Positions 28,086-37,278 of a DNA stretch of 64,000 bases are shown piece after piece. Position numbers and translations under genes: made by a program. A model generated the notes under the pieces. The model saw nothing but the letters and a program-made list of their open reading frames with translations, did not search any database and was not told the origin of the DNA. This stretch comes from Enterobacter sp. CC120223-11. Its GTDB lineage: Bacteria > Pseudomonadota > Gammaproteobacteria > Enterobacterales > Enterobacteriaceae. The stretch covers positions 367,296-431,295 of the forward strand of contig NZ_OBEF01000002.1 of NCBI RefSeq assembly GCF_900215375.1, written 5' to 3'. Every line of letters begins with the position of its first letter. Position 1 is the stretch's first letter.

Positions 28086-29261
28086 ATGAAAAAAATAGCT
28101 CTGGTCTGTTCTGGACTGCTTCTCTCCTCACACGCGTTCGCAAGCGCCCTCTATTTCTACGAAATTGGCACCGAAGATACCGCGCTGGCTGGCGCAGGAC
28201 AGGCTGCCCGAGCCCAGGATGCATCGACTATTGCCACCAACCCGGCGGGCATGACGCGTTTACCGGATCATATGTTTACCGGCGGTTTGCAGGCGCTTGG
28301 CGGGAATATCGACTACCAGCTGGATAACGACAGCCGACAGAGCCCGGGCAACGTGCTGAACGTGATGCCGAATGGCAGCGCGTTCTACAGCCAGAAGTTG
28401 ACGGATAATTTGTATGCCGGGATCGGCATGTATGGCAACTTCGGCCTCGGCGTGGATTATGGCAACTGGGCCGGAGACAGCGTCATCAAAAAGAGCAGCC
28501 TGATGGCGCTGACCGTCAGCCCGTCGCTGGCTTATAAGCTCAGTGATAAAGTATCCGTTGGCGCTTCCGTCAACGCCAACTACGGTTTTCTTAGCCTGAC
28601 GCGCGACGTTAACGGCGAGGATAAAAAGGAAAAAGATCACGACTGGGCGGCGAGCTATCGCCTCGGCCTGCTGATGCAACTGACCGAGCAGACCCGCGCC
28701 GGGATAACCTGGAACAGCAAAACCGATTACGATTTTAATATTGACGGCAAAGTTCGTCTGCCACAGGGTGACTACACGCTGCCGATTACCGCCCAGGTGA
28801 ACGCGCCGCAGCAGCTGATGTTCAGCCTGGTGCACGACATCGACAAACAGTGGTCGGTGATGGGCGATCTGGGGTGGCAGGACTGGAGCCAGTTTGGCGC
28901 GCCGAATATTACGGTGGGTGGCAGCCAGGTGAACAACACTAACCGAATGAAAGACACATGGCACACGGCGGTGGGCGTGCAGTATCGTCCTACGGAGCAG
29001 TGGCGTCTGAATGCAGGTGTGGCGTTCGACAGCACGCCGTACAAAGATCAGAGCGATGTGTCACTGAGTCTGCCGACCGGCGATGAGTGGCGTTTTGGCA
29101 CCGGGGCGCAGTATCAAATCACGCCAGCAAGCAACGTCGGTTTCGCGGTGGAATACCTGCATATGCAATCGTCGAAAGTGGCCTCGCCTGAGGTCTTCTC
29201 CGGCAGCTATGACCATCCTTACCTGTGGTTTGCGAGCGTCAACTACAGCTATCAGTTCTGA
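28086..29261 (+). CDS. FadL/OmpP1/TodX-family outer-membrane transporter
   Basis: The 391-aa protein has a signal peptide (cleavage after AFA, about residue 19) followed by the FadL hatch-region pattern, including ATNPAGMTRL. A 14-strand barrel follows and ends VNYSYQF. The family moves long-chain fatty acids or other hydrophobic compounds across the outer membrane. It is shorter than E. coli FadL and is most like the general OmpP1 group, so the substrate is open. AGGTGG at about 28076-28081 precedes ATG 28086. It is a single-gene unit with its own terminator. Confidence 0.88.
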   Translation: MKKIALVCSGLLLSSHAFASALYFYEIGTEDTALAGAGQAARAQDASTIATNPAGMTRLPDHMFTGGLQALGGNIDYQLDNDSRQSPGNVLNVMPNGSAFYSQKLTDNLYAGIGMYGNFGLGVDYGNWAGDSVIKKSSLMALTVSPSLAYKLSDKVSVGASVNANYGFLSLTRDVNGEDKKEKDHDWAASYRLGLLMQLTEQTRAGITWNSKTDYDFNIDGKVRLPQGDYTLPITAQVNAPQQLMFSLVHDIDKQWSVMGDLGWQDWSQFGAPNITVGGSQVNNTNRMKDTWHTAVGVQYRPTEQWRLNAGVAFDSTPYKDQSDVSLSLPTGDEWRFGTGAQYQITPASNVGFAVEYLHMQSSKVASPEVFSGSYDHPYLWFASVNYSYQF

Positions 29262-29293
29262 TGTAATTTGTGCCCGGCGGCAAGGTAAACAGC

Positions 29294-29320
29294 AAAAATC
29301 CTCTTTCGAGAGGATTTTTT
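29294..29320 (+). terminator. Terminator of the FadL-family gene
   Basis: TCCTCT-TTCG-AGAGGA, flanked by A5 and T6, forms a textbook rho-independent terminator 33 bp after the stop. Confidence 0.9.
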
Positions 29321-29329
29321 AGTGTTTGC

Positions 29330-29366
29330 GCCCCTCGCCCTGTGGGAGAGGGGCGGGGGAGAGGGC
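29330..29366. repeat. CCCTCTCCC-type palindromic repeat, single tail unit
   Basis: The unit GTGGGAGAGGGGCGGGGGAG with its upstream inverse matches the tail unit of the repeat clusters at 3799-3933 and 54443-54608. Confidence 0.75.
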
Positions 29367-29481
29367 ATCAGTCCGCACAGCTTACCTGCATGACTTCATC
29401 TGTTTTTCTCCATTCTACTATCCCCTCAATACCTGATCTCCACACATTCTTCCCGTGAATATTTATTCTTGAAGATATAAA

Positions 29482-29500
29482 GATAATGCGTATAGTTCTC
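29482..29500. promoter_or_regulatory. Candidate Fur box upstream of the YncE-like gene
   Basis: GATAATGcgTATagTTCTC matches the 19-bp Fur consensus at 13 positions by eye, 34 bp before the start codon. E. coli yncE is Fur-controlled, which fits. Confidence 0.55.
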
Positions 29501-29533
29501 ATTCTCTTTTTTATCTATTGGCAGGGAACTTTC

Positions 29534-30604
29534 ATGAAACGCAAACTCACCGCGCTGGCTGTGGCTTTCGCCATGGTGGGGTGTGCCGCAAAGAGCACGC
29601 CTGTCCCACAAAAAGAAGCGGCCGTCACCGCACCTGCGGCAACCGATCTGACTCAGCGCGATCTCGCCGATGGCCTGTACGAAATGGCGCTCAGCCCGAA
29701 AGGCGATGCGCTGTATGTCTCCAGCGCCGAAGGTTTTAAAGATGTGCAGGGCGGGGTGGTGTACAAGCTCGATCCGAAGACGCTGAAAACCGTCGGCGCC
29801 AGCCACACGGATCTGAAAAACTTCGGTATGGCGATTTCTGACGACGGCCAGACGGTTTACGTTACTAACTCACTCGACGGAGGTATCAGCGCGCTGAATA
29901 CTTCTGACGGTAAGGTGAAGGCGCGTCTGCTGTTCCCTGAGCGTAATGAGAAAGGGCTGCCGTATGGTGCACGCCAGGTGCTGCTGCACAACGGCCTGCT
30001 GTACGTTGGCGCGGTGGCCGACCCGGCGGTCATTTGGGTGGTTGATGCGAAGACCATGAAGCTGAAAACCCGCATCAAAAACACCGGCAAATGGATGACT
30101 GGCCTGCACTATTCGTCGAACACCGGGCGTATTTATGCCGCGAACGGCGGCGGTGAGATCCTGGTCATCAACCCACGTAATAACCGTATTGAGCAACGCT
30201 GGAAGCCGCTCGGCGACAAACCGGCGCTGCTGCTGAATATTGCCGAAGACAGCGACACCGGCCGCCTGTTCGTCACCGACAACTCTCAGGCGAAAACTAC
30301 TCTGGCGCTGGATATTCACAGCGGCAAAGTGATCAAGCAACTGGATGTTGGTGATTCACTTGGCGTGGTGTTCAACCCGATTCGTCATGAGCTATACGTT
30401 TCGCAGCGTGAGTCCGGCAAAGTGCTGAGCCTCGACGCCACCTCGTACGCGGTGAAAAAGAGCTGGGACCTGAAGCCGAATCCAAACAGCCTGCTGCTCT
30501 CTGCAGATGGCCAGACCCTGTTTGTCACCGTCAAACAAGCCTTCAATAAAGACCATTCGACCGATGGGCCCGACCGCGTCGTGCGTATCGATCTGAATAA
30601 ATAA
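29534..30604 (+). CDS. YncE-like beta-propeller protein
   Basis: The 356-aa protein begins with a short signal (MKRKLTALAVAFAMVGCA). Cys17 may be lipidated, although Met at -3 is not ideal for a lipobox. The rest is a seven-bladed propeller of the YncE type, with repeats such as LYVSSAEG, GQTVYVTNSLDGG, IWVVDAKTMKLKTRIKNTGK and SADGQTLFVTVKQ. The sequence follows E. coli YncE closely in places (VIWVVD...LKT.I.NTGK). YncE is a periplasmic, iron-repressed protein of uncertain role. ATG 29534 has AGGGA upstream. It is followed by a terminator and a decayed TonB-dependent receptor tail, consistent with a former iron-uptake locus. Confidence 0.85.
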   Translation: MKRKLTALAVAFAMVGCAAKSTPVPQKEAAVTAPAATDLTQRDLADGLYEMALSPKGDALYVSSAEGFKDVQGGVVYKLDPKTLKTVGASHTDLKNFGMAISDDGQTVYVTNSLDGGISALNTSDGKVKARLLFPERNEKGLPYGARQVLLHNGLLYVGAVADPAVIWVVDAKTMKLKTRIKNTGKWMTGLHYSSNTGRIYAANGGGEILVINPRNNRIEQRWKPLGDKPALLLNIAEDSDTGRLFVTDNSQAKTTLALDIHSGKVIKQLDVGDSLGVVFNPIRHELYVSQRESGKVLSLDATSYAVKKSWDLKPNPNSLLLSADGQTLFVTVKQAFNKDHSTDGPDRVVRIDLNK

Positions 30605-30611
30605 AAAGAAC

Positions 30612-30635
30612 GGCCCGGCCACGGGCCACTTTGTT
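30612..30635 (+). terminator. Probable terminator after the YncE-like gene
   Basis: GGCCCG-GCCA-CGGGCC is followed by ACTTTGTTT. It lies 7 bp after the stop, before the receptor remnant. Confidence 0.65.
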
Positions 30636-30649
30636 TCACTCAGCCTCGT

Positions 30650-30943
30650 TATAAGCCAATTATCAAGCCGATTGAAGGCCTGACCGCAACGGCGAAAGTG
30701 AACCACACCGGTTCTCAATACGCAGACGCTGCCAACACCAAAAAGCTCGAAAGCTACACCACGCTTGACCTCGGCGTGCGCTACCGCATGCGCGTCAACG
30801 CCGATCGGAACGATATGGTCTGGCGAGTGGGCGTGGATAACGTGACTAACGAGAAATACTGGTCCGGTGTGGAAAGCTACGGCACCTACATCTTCCAGGG
30901 CGAACCGCGCACCGTGAAGGTGTCTATGAGCTACGATTTCTGA
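30650..30943 (+). pseudogene. C-terminal remnant of a TonB-dependent siderophore receptor
   Basis: About 97 codons encode the last strands of a TonB-dependent receptor, from about YKPIIKPIEGLTATAKVNHT to the terminal SMSYDF. It includes the typical NVTNEKYW and FQGEPRTVK segments before the C-terminal Phe. No plug, TonB box or signal sequence exists upstream; the YncE-like gene ends 45 bp before, in the same reading frame. The most likely history is a deletion that removed the 5' four-fifths of a receptor gene next to yncE. It resembles ferrichrome or hydroxamate-type receptors, but the fragment is too short to name one. Confidence 0.82.
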
Positions 30944-30951
30944 TGTGACTC

Positions 30952-30982
30952 TCGCCCCGGCGAGGGTGACTTGCCGGGGCGA
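30952..30982. terminator. GC-rich inverted repeat after the receptor remnant
   Basis: TCGCCCCGGC and GCCGGGGCGA are perfect 10-bp arms around 11 nt. There is no T-run. It probably was the terminator or 3' structure of the lost receptor gene. Confidence 0.55.
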
Positions 30983-31048
30983 AACTTGCGACATTTCTGA
31001 TGAAGTGTTAAAAGGTGCCCCTTCTGAAAAATGCTACAGGGGAACGAC

Positions 31049-32440
31049 GTGAAAAACGCGTCATCGGCATCCGATAATCTGCCAACGGATGCGGCGTCAG
31101 AATCACAACCGACGCTTCAACGCGGTCTGCAAAACCGTCATATTCAACTTATCGCCCTCGGCGGTGCTATCGGCACCGGACTCTTTCTCGGTATCGGGCC
31201 CGCCATTCAGATGGCCGGGCCTGCTGTTATCCTCGGCTATGCCATCGCGGGCATCATCGCATTTCTGATCATGCGCCAGCTGGGCGAAATGGTGGTGGAA
31301 GAACCTGTCTCCGGCTCCTTTGCTCACTTTGCTTATAAATACTGGGGACCCTTTGCGGGCTTCCTCTCCGGCTGGAACTACTGGGTGATGTTCGTGCTGG
31401 TGGGGATGGCCGAGCTGACCGCCGCCGGGATCTATATGCAGTACTGGCTGCCGGAGGTGCCGACCTGGATCTGGGCGGCCGCGTTCTTTGTGATTATCAA
31501 CGCCGTCAACCTGGTCAACGTGCGCCTGTATGGCGAAACCGAGTTCTGGTTTGCGCTGATTAAGGTGCTGGCGATCCTTGGCATGATTGGTTTTGGCCTG
31601 TGGATGCTGTTCAGCGGTCACGGTGGCGCGCATGCGAGCTTCGACAACCTGTGGCAGCACGGCGGCTTCTTCGCCACCGGCTGGCACGGCCTGATGCTGT
31701 CGCTGGCGGTGATCATGTTCTCCTTCGGTGGACTCGAGTTGATTGGTATCACCGCGGCAGAAGCGCGCGACCCGGAAACCACCATCCCGAAAGCGGTGAA
31801 TCAGGTGGTGTACCGCATTCTGCTGTTCTACATTGGCTCGCTGGTGGTGCTGCTGGCGCTCTATCCGTGGATCAATGTCAAATCCGACAGCAGCCCGTTC
31901 GTGATGATTTTCCATAATATTGACAGTAACGTGGTGGCATCGGCGCTGAATTTCGTCATTCTGGTGGCATCACTGTCGGTTTATAACAGCGGCGTTTACT
32001 CCAACAGTCGGATGCTGTTCGGCCTTTCCGTCCAGGGCAACGCGCCAAAGTTCCTGACCCGCGTTAACCGTCGCGGCGTACCGGTGAATTCGTTGCTGCT
32101 CTCCGGGGCCATCACCTCGCTGGTGGTGCTGGTGAACTACCTGCTGCCGCATGAAGCCTTCGGTCTGCTGATGGCGTTGGTAGTGGCCACGCTGCTGCTG
32201 AACTGGGTGATGATCTGTCTCGCGCATCTGAAATTCCGATCGGCTCAGCGCCGTAAAGGACGCGTACCGAAGTTCCGTGCGCTGTGGGCACCGGCCAGCA
32301 ACTACATCTGCATCGCGTTTCTGCTGATGATCCTCTGCCTGATGCTGACCCTCGATGGCATGCGCCTGTCGGCGATTCTGCTGCCGGTGTGGGTAGTGTT
32401 TTTGTTTGGGGTGTTTAAGGTGTTGAGAAAACGCGCCTGA
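31049..32440 (+). CDS. pheP: Phenylalanine-specific permease
   Basis: The 463-aa inner-membrane permease of the APC/amino-acid transporter family is nearly collinear with E. coli PheP. Examples are RGLQNRHIQLIALGGAIGTG, GQLGEMVVEEPVSGSFAHFA-type segments and FSFGGLELIGITAAEARDPE. Twelve membrane helices are expected, driving proton-coupled phenylalanine uptake. The start is taken as GTG 31049 (VKNASSAS), which corresponds to E. coli MKNAS and has AGGGG about 7 bp upstream; an upstream in-frame codon at 31031 is less likely. It shares a hairpin terminator with the convergent mscM gene, as in the E. coli pheP-ybdG order. Confidence 0.95.
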   Translation: MKNASSASDNLPTDAASESQPTLQRGLQNRHIQLIALGGAIGTGLFLGIGPAIQMAGPAVILGYAIAGIIAFLIMRQLGEMVVEEPVSGSFAHFAYKYWGPFAGFLSGWNYWVMFVLVGMAELTAAGIYMQYWLPEVPTWIWAAAFFVIINAVNLVNVRLYGETEFWFALIKVLAILGMIGFGLWMLFSGHGGAHASFDNLWQHGGFFATGWHGLMLSLAVIMFSFGGLELIGITAAEARDPETTIPKAVNQVVYRILLFYIGSLVVLLALYPWINVKSDSSPFVMIFHNIDSNVVASALNFVILVASLSVYNSGVYSNSRMLFGLSVQGNAPKFLTRVNRRGVPVNSLLLSGAITSLVVLVNYLLPHEAFGLLMALVVATLLLNWVMICLAHLKFRSAQRRKGRVPKFRALWAPASNYICIAFLLMILCLMLTLDGMRLSAILLPVWVVFLFGVFKVLRKRA

Positions 32441-32452
32441 TGCCTGATAAAG

Positions 32453-32478
32453 AAATCCCGCCATCTGGCGGGATTTTT
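32453..32478. terminator. Bidirectional terminator between pheP and mscM
   Basis: AAATCCCGCCA-TC-TGGCGGGATTT forms a perfect 11-bp stem with A and T runs on both sides, so it can serve both convergent genes. Confidence 0.9.
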
Positions 32479-32482
32479 CTTA

Positions 32483-33724
32483 TTATGCGGTGACGCCGGA
32501 AAGGGACCGAATATCATTCCCGGTCGGAGTCTGATGAATCCGCAAACCGAACTCATCCACCACCGCAAATAGATGGTCGAAAATATCGGCCTGAATATCT
32601 TCATATTCTGCCCACACAACGGTGTTGGTGAAGCAGTATATTTCTATCGGCAAACCATTAGCGTCGGGTGCCAGTTGACGCACCATTAACGTCATATCCT
32701 TGCGGATTCTAGGATGATTCCGCAGGTATTCATTAAGATACGCGCGGAAAGTTCCGACGTTGGTCATTTTACGGCTGTTGAGTGTAGAATTATCGCCGCC
32801 GTGCTGTTCGTTCCATTGGCTGATTTCCTCATGGCGGCTGTCCATATAAGGTTTCAGCAGCCTCGCCTGAATAAGGTGTTGCTTCTCCTGCTCATCGAGA
32901 AAATGAATGCTGGTGGTATCGATATTAATGCTGCGCTTGATACGACGCCCGCCGGAGGCTGACATGCCGCTCCAGTTTTTGAAGGAGTCCGACACCAGCG
33001 ACCAGGTCGGGATGGTGGTGATGGTGTTATCCCAGTTGCGGACTTTGACGGTGGTCAGCCCGATGTCCGTCACCGCACCGTCCGCGCCGTATTTCGGCAT
33101 TTCCAGCCAGTCGCCAAGGCGTAACATGTCGTTAGCGGAGAGCTGAATACCTGCCACCAGGCCGAGAATCGGGTCCTTGAATACCAGCATCAGTACTGCG
33201 GCCATGGCGCCCAGGCCGCTAATCAGGATCGCCGGAGACTGACCCAGCAGCAGCGAAATAATCAGGATGCCGACGAGAATGGCGCTGACCAACTTAACGC
33301 CCTGGAATATTCCCTTAAGTGGCAGCTGCGACGAGAAGGTGAATTTCTGCGACAGATTAAGCAGTACGTCAAGCAGCGAGAAAAACGCCAGCAGGGAATA
33401 GAGCATCACCCACAGTTGGGCGCAGTTAATCAGAATAGAGGCAGCATCGCTACCTTTATGCAGCCAGAGGGCCGCCTGTACCTGAACGACAATACCCTGA
33501 ATCGTAAAGGCCACCCGGTGAAATAATTTATTTTGGGTGATGATTTGCAACCAGAAATGAGAGCTCGCCTGAGCGCGTTTTTCGAAAGCGCGCAGCACTA
33601 TCCGATGCAAAATAATGTGCAGGATAATGGCCGTCAGGAAGATAATTCCGAATACGATGAGCAGTGATGTGGTGTGGTTTATTTCAAGGCCCCAGTTTCT
33701 AAGGGCTGCGATAATTTCCTGCAT
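32483..33724 (-). CDS. mscM: Miniconductance mechanosensitive channel MscM/YbdG
   Basis: The 413-aa inner-membrane MscS-family channel has close to the length of E. coli YbdG (415 aa). About five membrane helices occupy residues 15-185. The pore region [27 protein letters not shown] and the beta-domain motifs [30 protein letters not shown] and [14 protein letters not shown] follow. It releases solutes on osmotic downshock. GGAG lies upstream of ATG 33724. Synteny with pheP and nfsB supports the name. Confidence 0.95.
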   Translation of the reverse strand: MQEIIAALRNWGLEINHTTSLLIVFGIIFLTAIILHIILHRIVLRAFEKRAQASSHFWLQIITQNKLFHRVAFTIQGIVVQVQAALWLHKGSDAASILINCAQLWVMLYSLLAFFSLLDVLLNLSQKFTFSSQLPLKGIFQGVKLVSAILVGILIISLLLGQSPAILISGLGAMAAVLMLVFKDPILGLVAGIQLSANDMLRLGDWLEMPKYGADGAVTDIGLTTVKVRNWDNTITTIPTWSLVSDSFKNWSGMSASGGRRIKRSINIDTTSIHFLDEQEKQHLIQARLLKPYMDSRHEEISQWNEQHGGDNSTLNSRKMTNVGTFRAYLNEYLRNHPRIRKDMTLMVRQLAPDANGLPIEIYCFTNTVVWAEYEDIQADIFDHLFAVVDEFGLRIHQTPTGNDIRSLSGVTA

Positions 33725-33739
33725 AGTTTCTCCTTTTTA

Positions 33740-33762
33740 TCAGCGGCCATAATGACCGCTGA
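33740..33762. repeat. Inverted repeat upstream of mscM
   Basis: TCAGCGG and CCGCTGA are perfect 7-bp arms flanking CCATAATGA. It lies between the MFS gene stop and the mscM start, without a T-run. It may be an operator or a weak terminator. Confidence 0.5.
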
Positions 33763-33788
33763 GAGAATAAGATGCAAATCGAACCGGG

Positions 33789-35207
33789 TTATACCGTTGG
33801 CTGCGGGCAGTGCGCTAAGTGCCGTCGGTAGCTGAGCGCCAGCGCACCAAGCGTAAGCATCAGCACGACTTCAAGGGCCAAAAAGCCAACGATGGCCGTG
33901 GTGTAATCACCCTGCGAAGCCAGGGCCAGGAAGACGCTCCCCAGCACGGCTGGCCCCAGACCGAAGGTCGATTGTTGCAAGGTGCTAAGAATGGCGCTGC
34001 CTGCGCCCGCGTCACGTGCTTCGATATCGCGCATGCCAATCCGATAGAAGCTGTTGACGATCAGCGCCTGGCCGTAGCCGATCACGGCGGTGGCCGGAGC
34101 CAGCGTCAGGGCGTGGGTGCGCAGGCCGAAATGCCAGAAAGTGAACGCCAGCAACAGCAGGCCGCTTATCTGCACGCTCAGGCCAATGAGCAGAATGCGC
34201 CCCATGCTGTAGCGGGCAATCAGTTTTGGGGCATACAGCGCTGAGACAAAATAGGCGAGGCCCAGCGCGATAAAGCTGTTACCGGACTGCCAGGGTGCCA
34301 TGCCGAGACCCGACTGCATGGTCAGCGCCATACAGAACATAAAGCCGGACCAGGCGCTGAAAAACAGCAGGGCAATCAAAATGCCGAAGCGAATGCTCGG
34401 CAGCTTCAGCAAGCGTGGCGGCAGCAGCGGCGTTTGGCCATGGGCTTCTTTCGTCAGAGCGCTGGTACGCATCAGCCAGGCCAGTGGGATCACGGCCAGC
34501 AGCATCAACTTCAGCGCCCAGGGCCAGTGCAGCTCCATGCCAAGCGCCATCGGAAACAGCAGGCAGCAGAGGATCGCGGCGAGATAAAACGTGCCCGGCC
34601 AGTCGATGCCTGACGGTGTTTCACTGCGGGTTTCCGGGATATAGCGCAGGCTGAAGGCGAGGACAATCAGGCATATGGGCACGTTGATGAAAAACGCATT
34701 CCGCCAGCCGAGCCCGGCAAAATCTGCTGAGACCAGCCAGCCGCCGCCCATCTGTCCGACGATAAAAGCAATCCCGCCAATGCCGCCGTACAGGCTGATG
34801 GCTCGGGCATGGGCGGTGCCTTTCAAAGTCACGTGCAGCGTGGCCAGAATCTGCGGCACGATAAGCGCCGCCCCTGCACCCTGTAGCGTACGGGCCGCCA
34901 GCAGCGCATGGATGGAATCCGCCATACCGCACAGCAGCGATGCCACGCCGAACAGCGTCACGCCCCACATAAACAGCCGACGTCGGCCGTAGTTATCGCC
35001 CAGTTTACTGCCCATAGCGAGGCACACGGCAAAGGCAACGCCGTAGAGCGCGACGATAAGCTCCAGCTGCGTCGGGCTGGTGTGAAGCGAATGAGTGATC
35101 GACTCCAGCGCGACGTTGGTGATTGAGGTGTCTATCAGCGGCAGCATCTGTCCGGTTAATAACAGCAGCAGGCCAGCGCGACCGGGTGAAACAGCAGACG
35201 TATTCAT
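33789..35207 (-). CDS. MFS drug-efflux transporter, DHA2 type
   Basis: The protein is about 472 aa with roughly fourteen membrane helices. Helix 1 carries LIDTSITNVAL, the DHA2 motif D1. Motif A is GSKLGDNYGRRR, and antiporter motif C appears as GGIGGIAFIVGQMGGGWL. It exports drugs or other small molecules using the proton gradient. ATG 35207 (MNTSAV) is preferred over 35219 because GGAG sits 6-7 bp upstream. It is divergent from an XRE-type regulator with an inverted repeat between them. Together with the next two genes it interrupts the E. coli-like mscM-nfsB adjacency, so it is an insertion relative to E. coli. Confidence 0.88.
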   Translation of the reverse strand: MNTSAVSPGRAGLLLLLTGQMLPLIDTSITNVALESITHSLHTSPTQLELIVALYGVAFAVCLAMGSKLGDNYGRRRLFMWGVTLFGVASLLCGMADSIHALLAARTLQGAGAALIVPQILATLHVTLKGTAHARAISLYGGIGGIAFIVGQMGGGWLVSADFAGLGWRNAFFINVPICLIVLAFSLRYIPETRSETPSGIDWPGTFYLAAILCCLLFPMALGMELHWPWALKLMLLAVIPLAWLMRTSALTKEAHGQTPLLPPRLLKLPSIRFGILIALLFFSAWSGFMFCMALTMQSGLGMAPWQSGNSFIALGLAYFVSALYAPKLIARYSMGRILLIGLSVQISGLLLLAFTFWHFGLRTHALTLAPATAVIGYGQALIVNSFYRIGMRDIEARDAGAGSAILSTLQQSTFGLGPAVLGSVFLALASQGDYTTAIVGFLALEVVLMLTLGALALSYRRHLAHCPQPTV

Positions 35208-35265
35208 GGTGTTCTCCATTGCGTCATTCAGGGATCGGACGTAGCATCGCTGAATGAATAAACGG

Positions 35266-35291
35266 GTACCAGTTCCTGCTTATACTGGTAC
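35266..35291. promoter_or_regulatory. Candidate operator between the MFS and XRE-regulator genes
   Basis: GTACCAGT (35266-35273) and ACTGGTAC (35284-35291) are perfect 8-bp arms 10 bp apart, centred 71 bp from the MFS start and 38 bp from the regulator start. This is the expected place for autoregulation and divergent repression. Confidence 0.65.
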
Positions 35292-35315
35292 TGGCACTAC
35301 CCTGCTGGAGGTTTT

Positions 35316-36227
35316 ATGTCCCTGATAACGCCCGTGGAGGCCCCACCCGTCAGGCATGATGACAACAGGAAACAGCTTGGCACCTTTTTGCGTGCGCGGC
35401 GGGAAAGCCTTGATCCGCAGCGACTTGGGCTCCCGCGTAGCGGCAGACGGCGAACGCCGGGCCTGCGCCGGGAAGAAGTGGCGATGCTGGCAGATGTCGG
35501 CGTAACCTGGTACACGTGGCTGGAACAGGGCAGGGAGGTGAATCCTTCGACGCAGGTGTTGCAGGCGATAGCCCAGGCCTTGCAGTGTACCGCCCTCGAA
35601 ACGCGCCATCTGTTTGTGCTGGCCGGGCTGCCGCCGCTCGAATCTTTGCAGGTTCCGCAGTGTGAAGGCATCAGCGCCGGGACGCGCAGAATGCTCGACA
35701 GCCTGATGCCGCAGCCGGCGAGCATTCAGAAGCCGAATTTTGATATCGTTGCCTGGAATGACAGCTTCTGTCGTCTGATGGGCGTGGATTTTGCGTCGAT
35801 TGCCGATGAAGATCGTAACTGCATTTATCTCTATCTGACCCATGACGTCTGGCGCTCCAGGATTGCCAACAGTGATGCTTTGCTGAACTACGTCTCCTAT
35901 TTTCGGGCGGCGATGGCAGAGCATCGCGGTGAGCCGGAGTGGGAGAATAAGCTGGCGCGCTATTTTGCCGCATCGTCAGAGTTCGAGGCTATCTGGCATC
36001 AGCGATATGAGGTGCGGGGCGTCGAAAATCAGATCAAAATGTTTAATCATCCGCAGTCAGGGATATTCAGCCTCCAGCAGATGTACTGGTATTCCGCCCC
36101 GCGTAACGGGTCGCGACTGCTGGTATACCTCCCGGTAGACGAACAGGGCGAGCAGGCGCTGGCGCGGCTCGATAAACAGGGCTCATCACCCCATCACATC
36201 AAGGAAAGCGATGAACGTCACCCGTAA
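35316..36227 (+). CDS. XRE-family transcriptional regulator with MmyB-like ligand domain
   Basis: The 303-aa protein has an N-terminal helix-turn-helix (about 20-90) with the family hallmark RRTPGLRREEVAMLADVGVTWYTWLEQGR. A C-terminal MmyB/MLTR-type PAS-like domain (about 125-285) contains IVAWNDSFCRLMG and NHPQSGIFSLQQMYW. Such regulators often sit next to, and control, an oxidoreductase or efflux gene and bind a small hydrophobic ligand. Its divergent partner is the MFS transporter, and the palindrome between them is the likely operator. GGAGG at about 35307 precedes ATG 35316. The last 17 bp overlap the next gene. Confidence 0.87.
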   Translation: MSLITPVEAPPVRHDDNRKQLGTFLRARRESLDPQRLGLPRSGRRRTPGLRREEVAMLADVGVTWYTWLEQGREVNPSTQVLQAIAQALQCTALETRHLFVLAGLPPLESLQVPQCEGISAGTRRMLDSLMPQPASIQKPNFDIVAWNDSFCRLMGVDFASIADEDRNCIYLYLTHDVWRSRIANSDALLNYVSYFRAAMAEHRGEPEWENKLARYFAASSEFEAIWHQRYEVRGVENQIKMFNHPQSGIFSLQQMYWYSAPRNGSRLLVYLPVDEQGEQALARLDKQGSSPHHIKESDERHP

Positions 36228-37242
36228 GCAGGAACGCATTATCCGCCGGGCGCTGGCCGACTGGCAGCAGACCGGAGAACTGAGTGCTGTTGAGCAGGAG
36301 AGGCTGGCGGCAACGCTGAAGCCTCAGCTGTTCGACTGGAAACGCCTGAGCCGCTACGCCTTCTGGACGGCGCTGGCCTGCGTGCTTATCGCGCTGGCAA
36401 GCCTGTTCGCCGACAGTTATCTGATGGCCGTGCTTTATTCACTGTTTTCGAATTCAGGCCTGTTGCGCATCGGCGTGCCCATGCTGCTGGCCGTGTTCTG
36501 CTATCTCTGGGGATTCCGCCGTCAGCGGCGAGAGACGCAGTGGCATTACAGCACCGAGGCGATTTTGTTCCTCGGCGTGGTCTTTACTGCATTGATGCTC
36601 TGGCAACTGGGGGAAAGGCTGGATGACGGCAGCGGCCACATTGCGCCGCTGTTTCTGGTGGGCTGCGCCATTTACGGCGTAGTGGGCTGGATCGGGCGCT
36701 CGTCGCTGGTCTGGCTGTTCTTCCTGCTGGCGTTGGGGAACTGGTTTGGCGCGGAAACAGGCTATATGTCCGGCTGGGGCGCGTACTGGCTGGGGATGAA
36801 CTTCCCGATCCGTTTCGTGCTGTTCGGCGGCGTTTTGCTGGCGGTCTGCCTGCTGCTGGGGCGCATTCTGCAAGGGCGAAATCTGTTTACCGTCAGTAAG
36901 GCGATGGGGCTGACGTATCTGTTTATCGCGCTGTGGATCATGTCGATTTTCGGCAACTATGATGCTGACAGCTGGTACAGCTCAACGCATGCGGAACTGC
37001 TGCCCTGGGCGTTGCTGTTTGCCGTTGCCGCAGGCGTCTGCGTGTATATCAGCCTGAAAACCGACGACGGCATGCTGCGCGGCTTTGGCCTGACGTTCCT
37101 CGCAATTAATCTCTACACCCGCTTCTTCGAATACTTCTGGGACGGCATGCATAAAGTCGTGTTCTTCCTGATCCTCGCCGTTTCGCTTGCTGCGTTGGGT
37201 AAATACGCCGAGAAAATCTGGCATGCGGGGCAAAAAGCTTAA
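36211..37242 (+). CDS. Polytopic membrane protein, DUF2157-like
   Basis: The 343-aa protein has a charged N-terminal segment (MNVTRKQERIIRRALADWQQ, then GELSAVEQERL), followed by about ten membrane helices from residue 50 to the end. The N-terminus resembles the DUF2157 layout (a short helical domain that starts Leu/Trp-rich and precedes a membrane bundle), but I am not certain of the family. It starts inside the regulator gene with AAGGA before ATG 36211, so it is co-transcribed and probably coupled. Function is unknown. Confidence 0.7.
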   Translation: MNVTRKQERIIRRALADWQQTGELSAVEQERLAATLKPQLFDWKRLSRYAFWTALACVLIALASLFADSYLMAVLYSLFSNSGLLRIGVPMLLAVFCYLWGFRRQRRETQWHYSTEAILFLGVVFTALMLWQLGERLDDGSGHIAPLFLVGCAIYGVVGWIGRSSLVWLFFLLALGNWFGAETGYMSGWGAYWLGMNFPIRFVLFGGVLLAVCLLLGRILQGRNLFTVSKAMGLTYLFIALWIMSIFGNYDADSWYSSTHAELLPWALLFAVAAGVCVYISLKTDDGMLRGFGLTFLAINLYTRFFEYFWDGMHKVVFFLILAVSLAALGKYAEKIWHAGQKA

Positions 37243-37278
37243 CCGAAGCGCATTTTATCGAGCGTCTTTGAGGAGCAA

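Noticed and set aside
30698..30943. A genuine small gene starting at GTG 30698
   Set aside because: The product is the middle of a receptor barrel end; homology extends upstream of the codon and no ribosome site or signal peptide is present.
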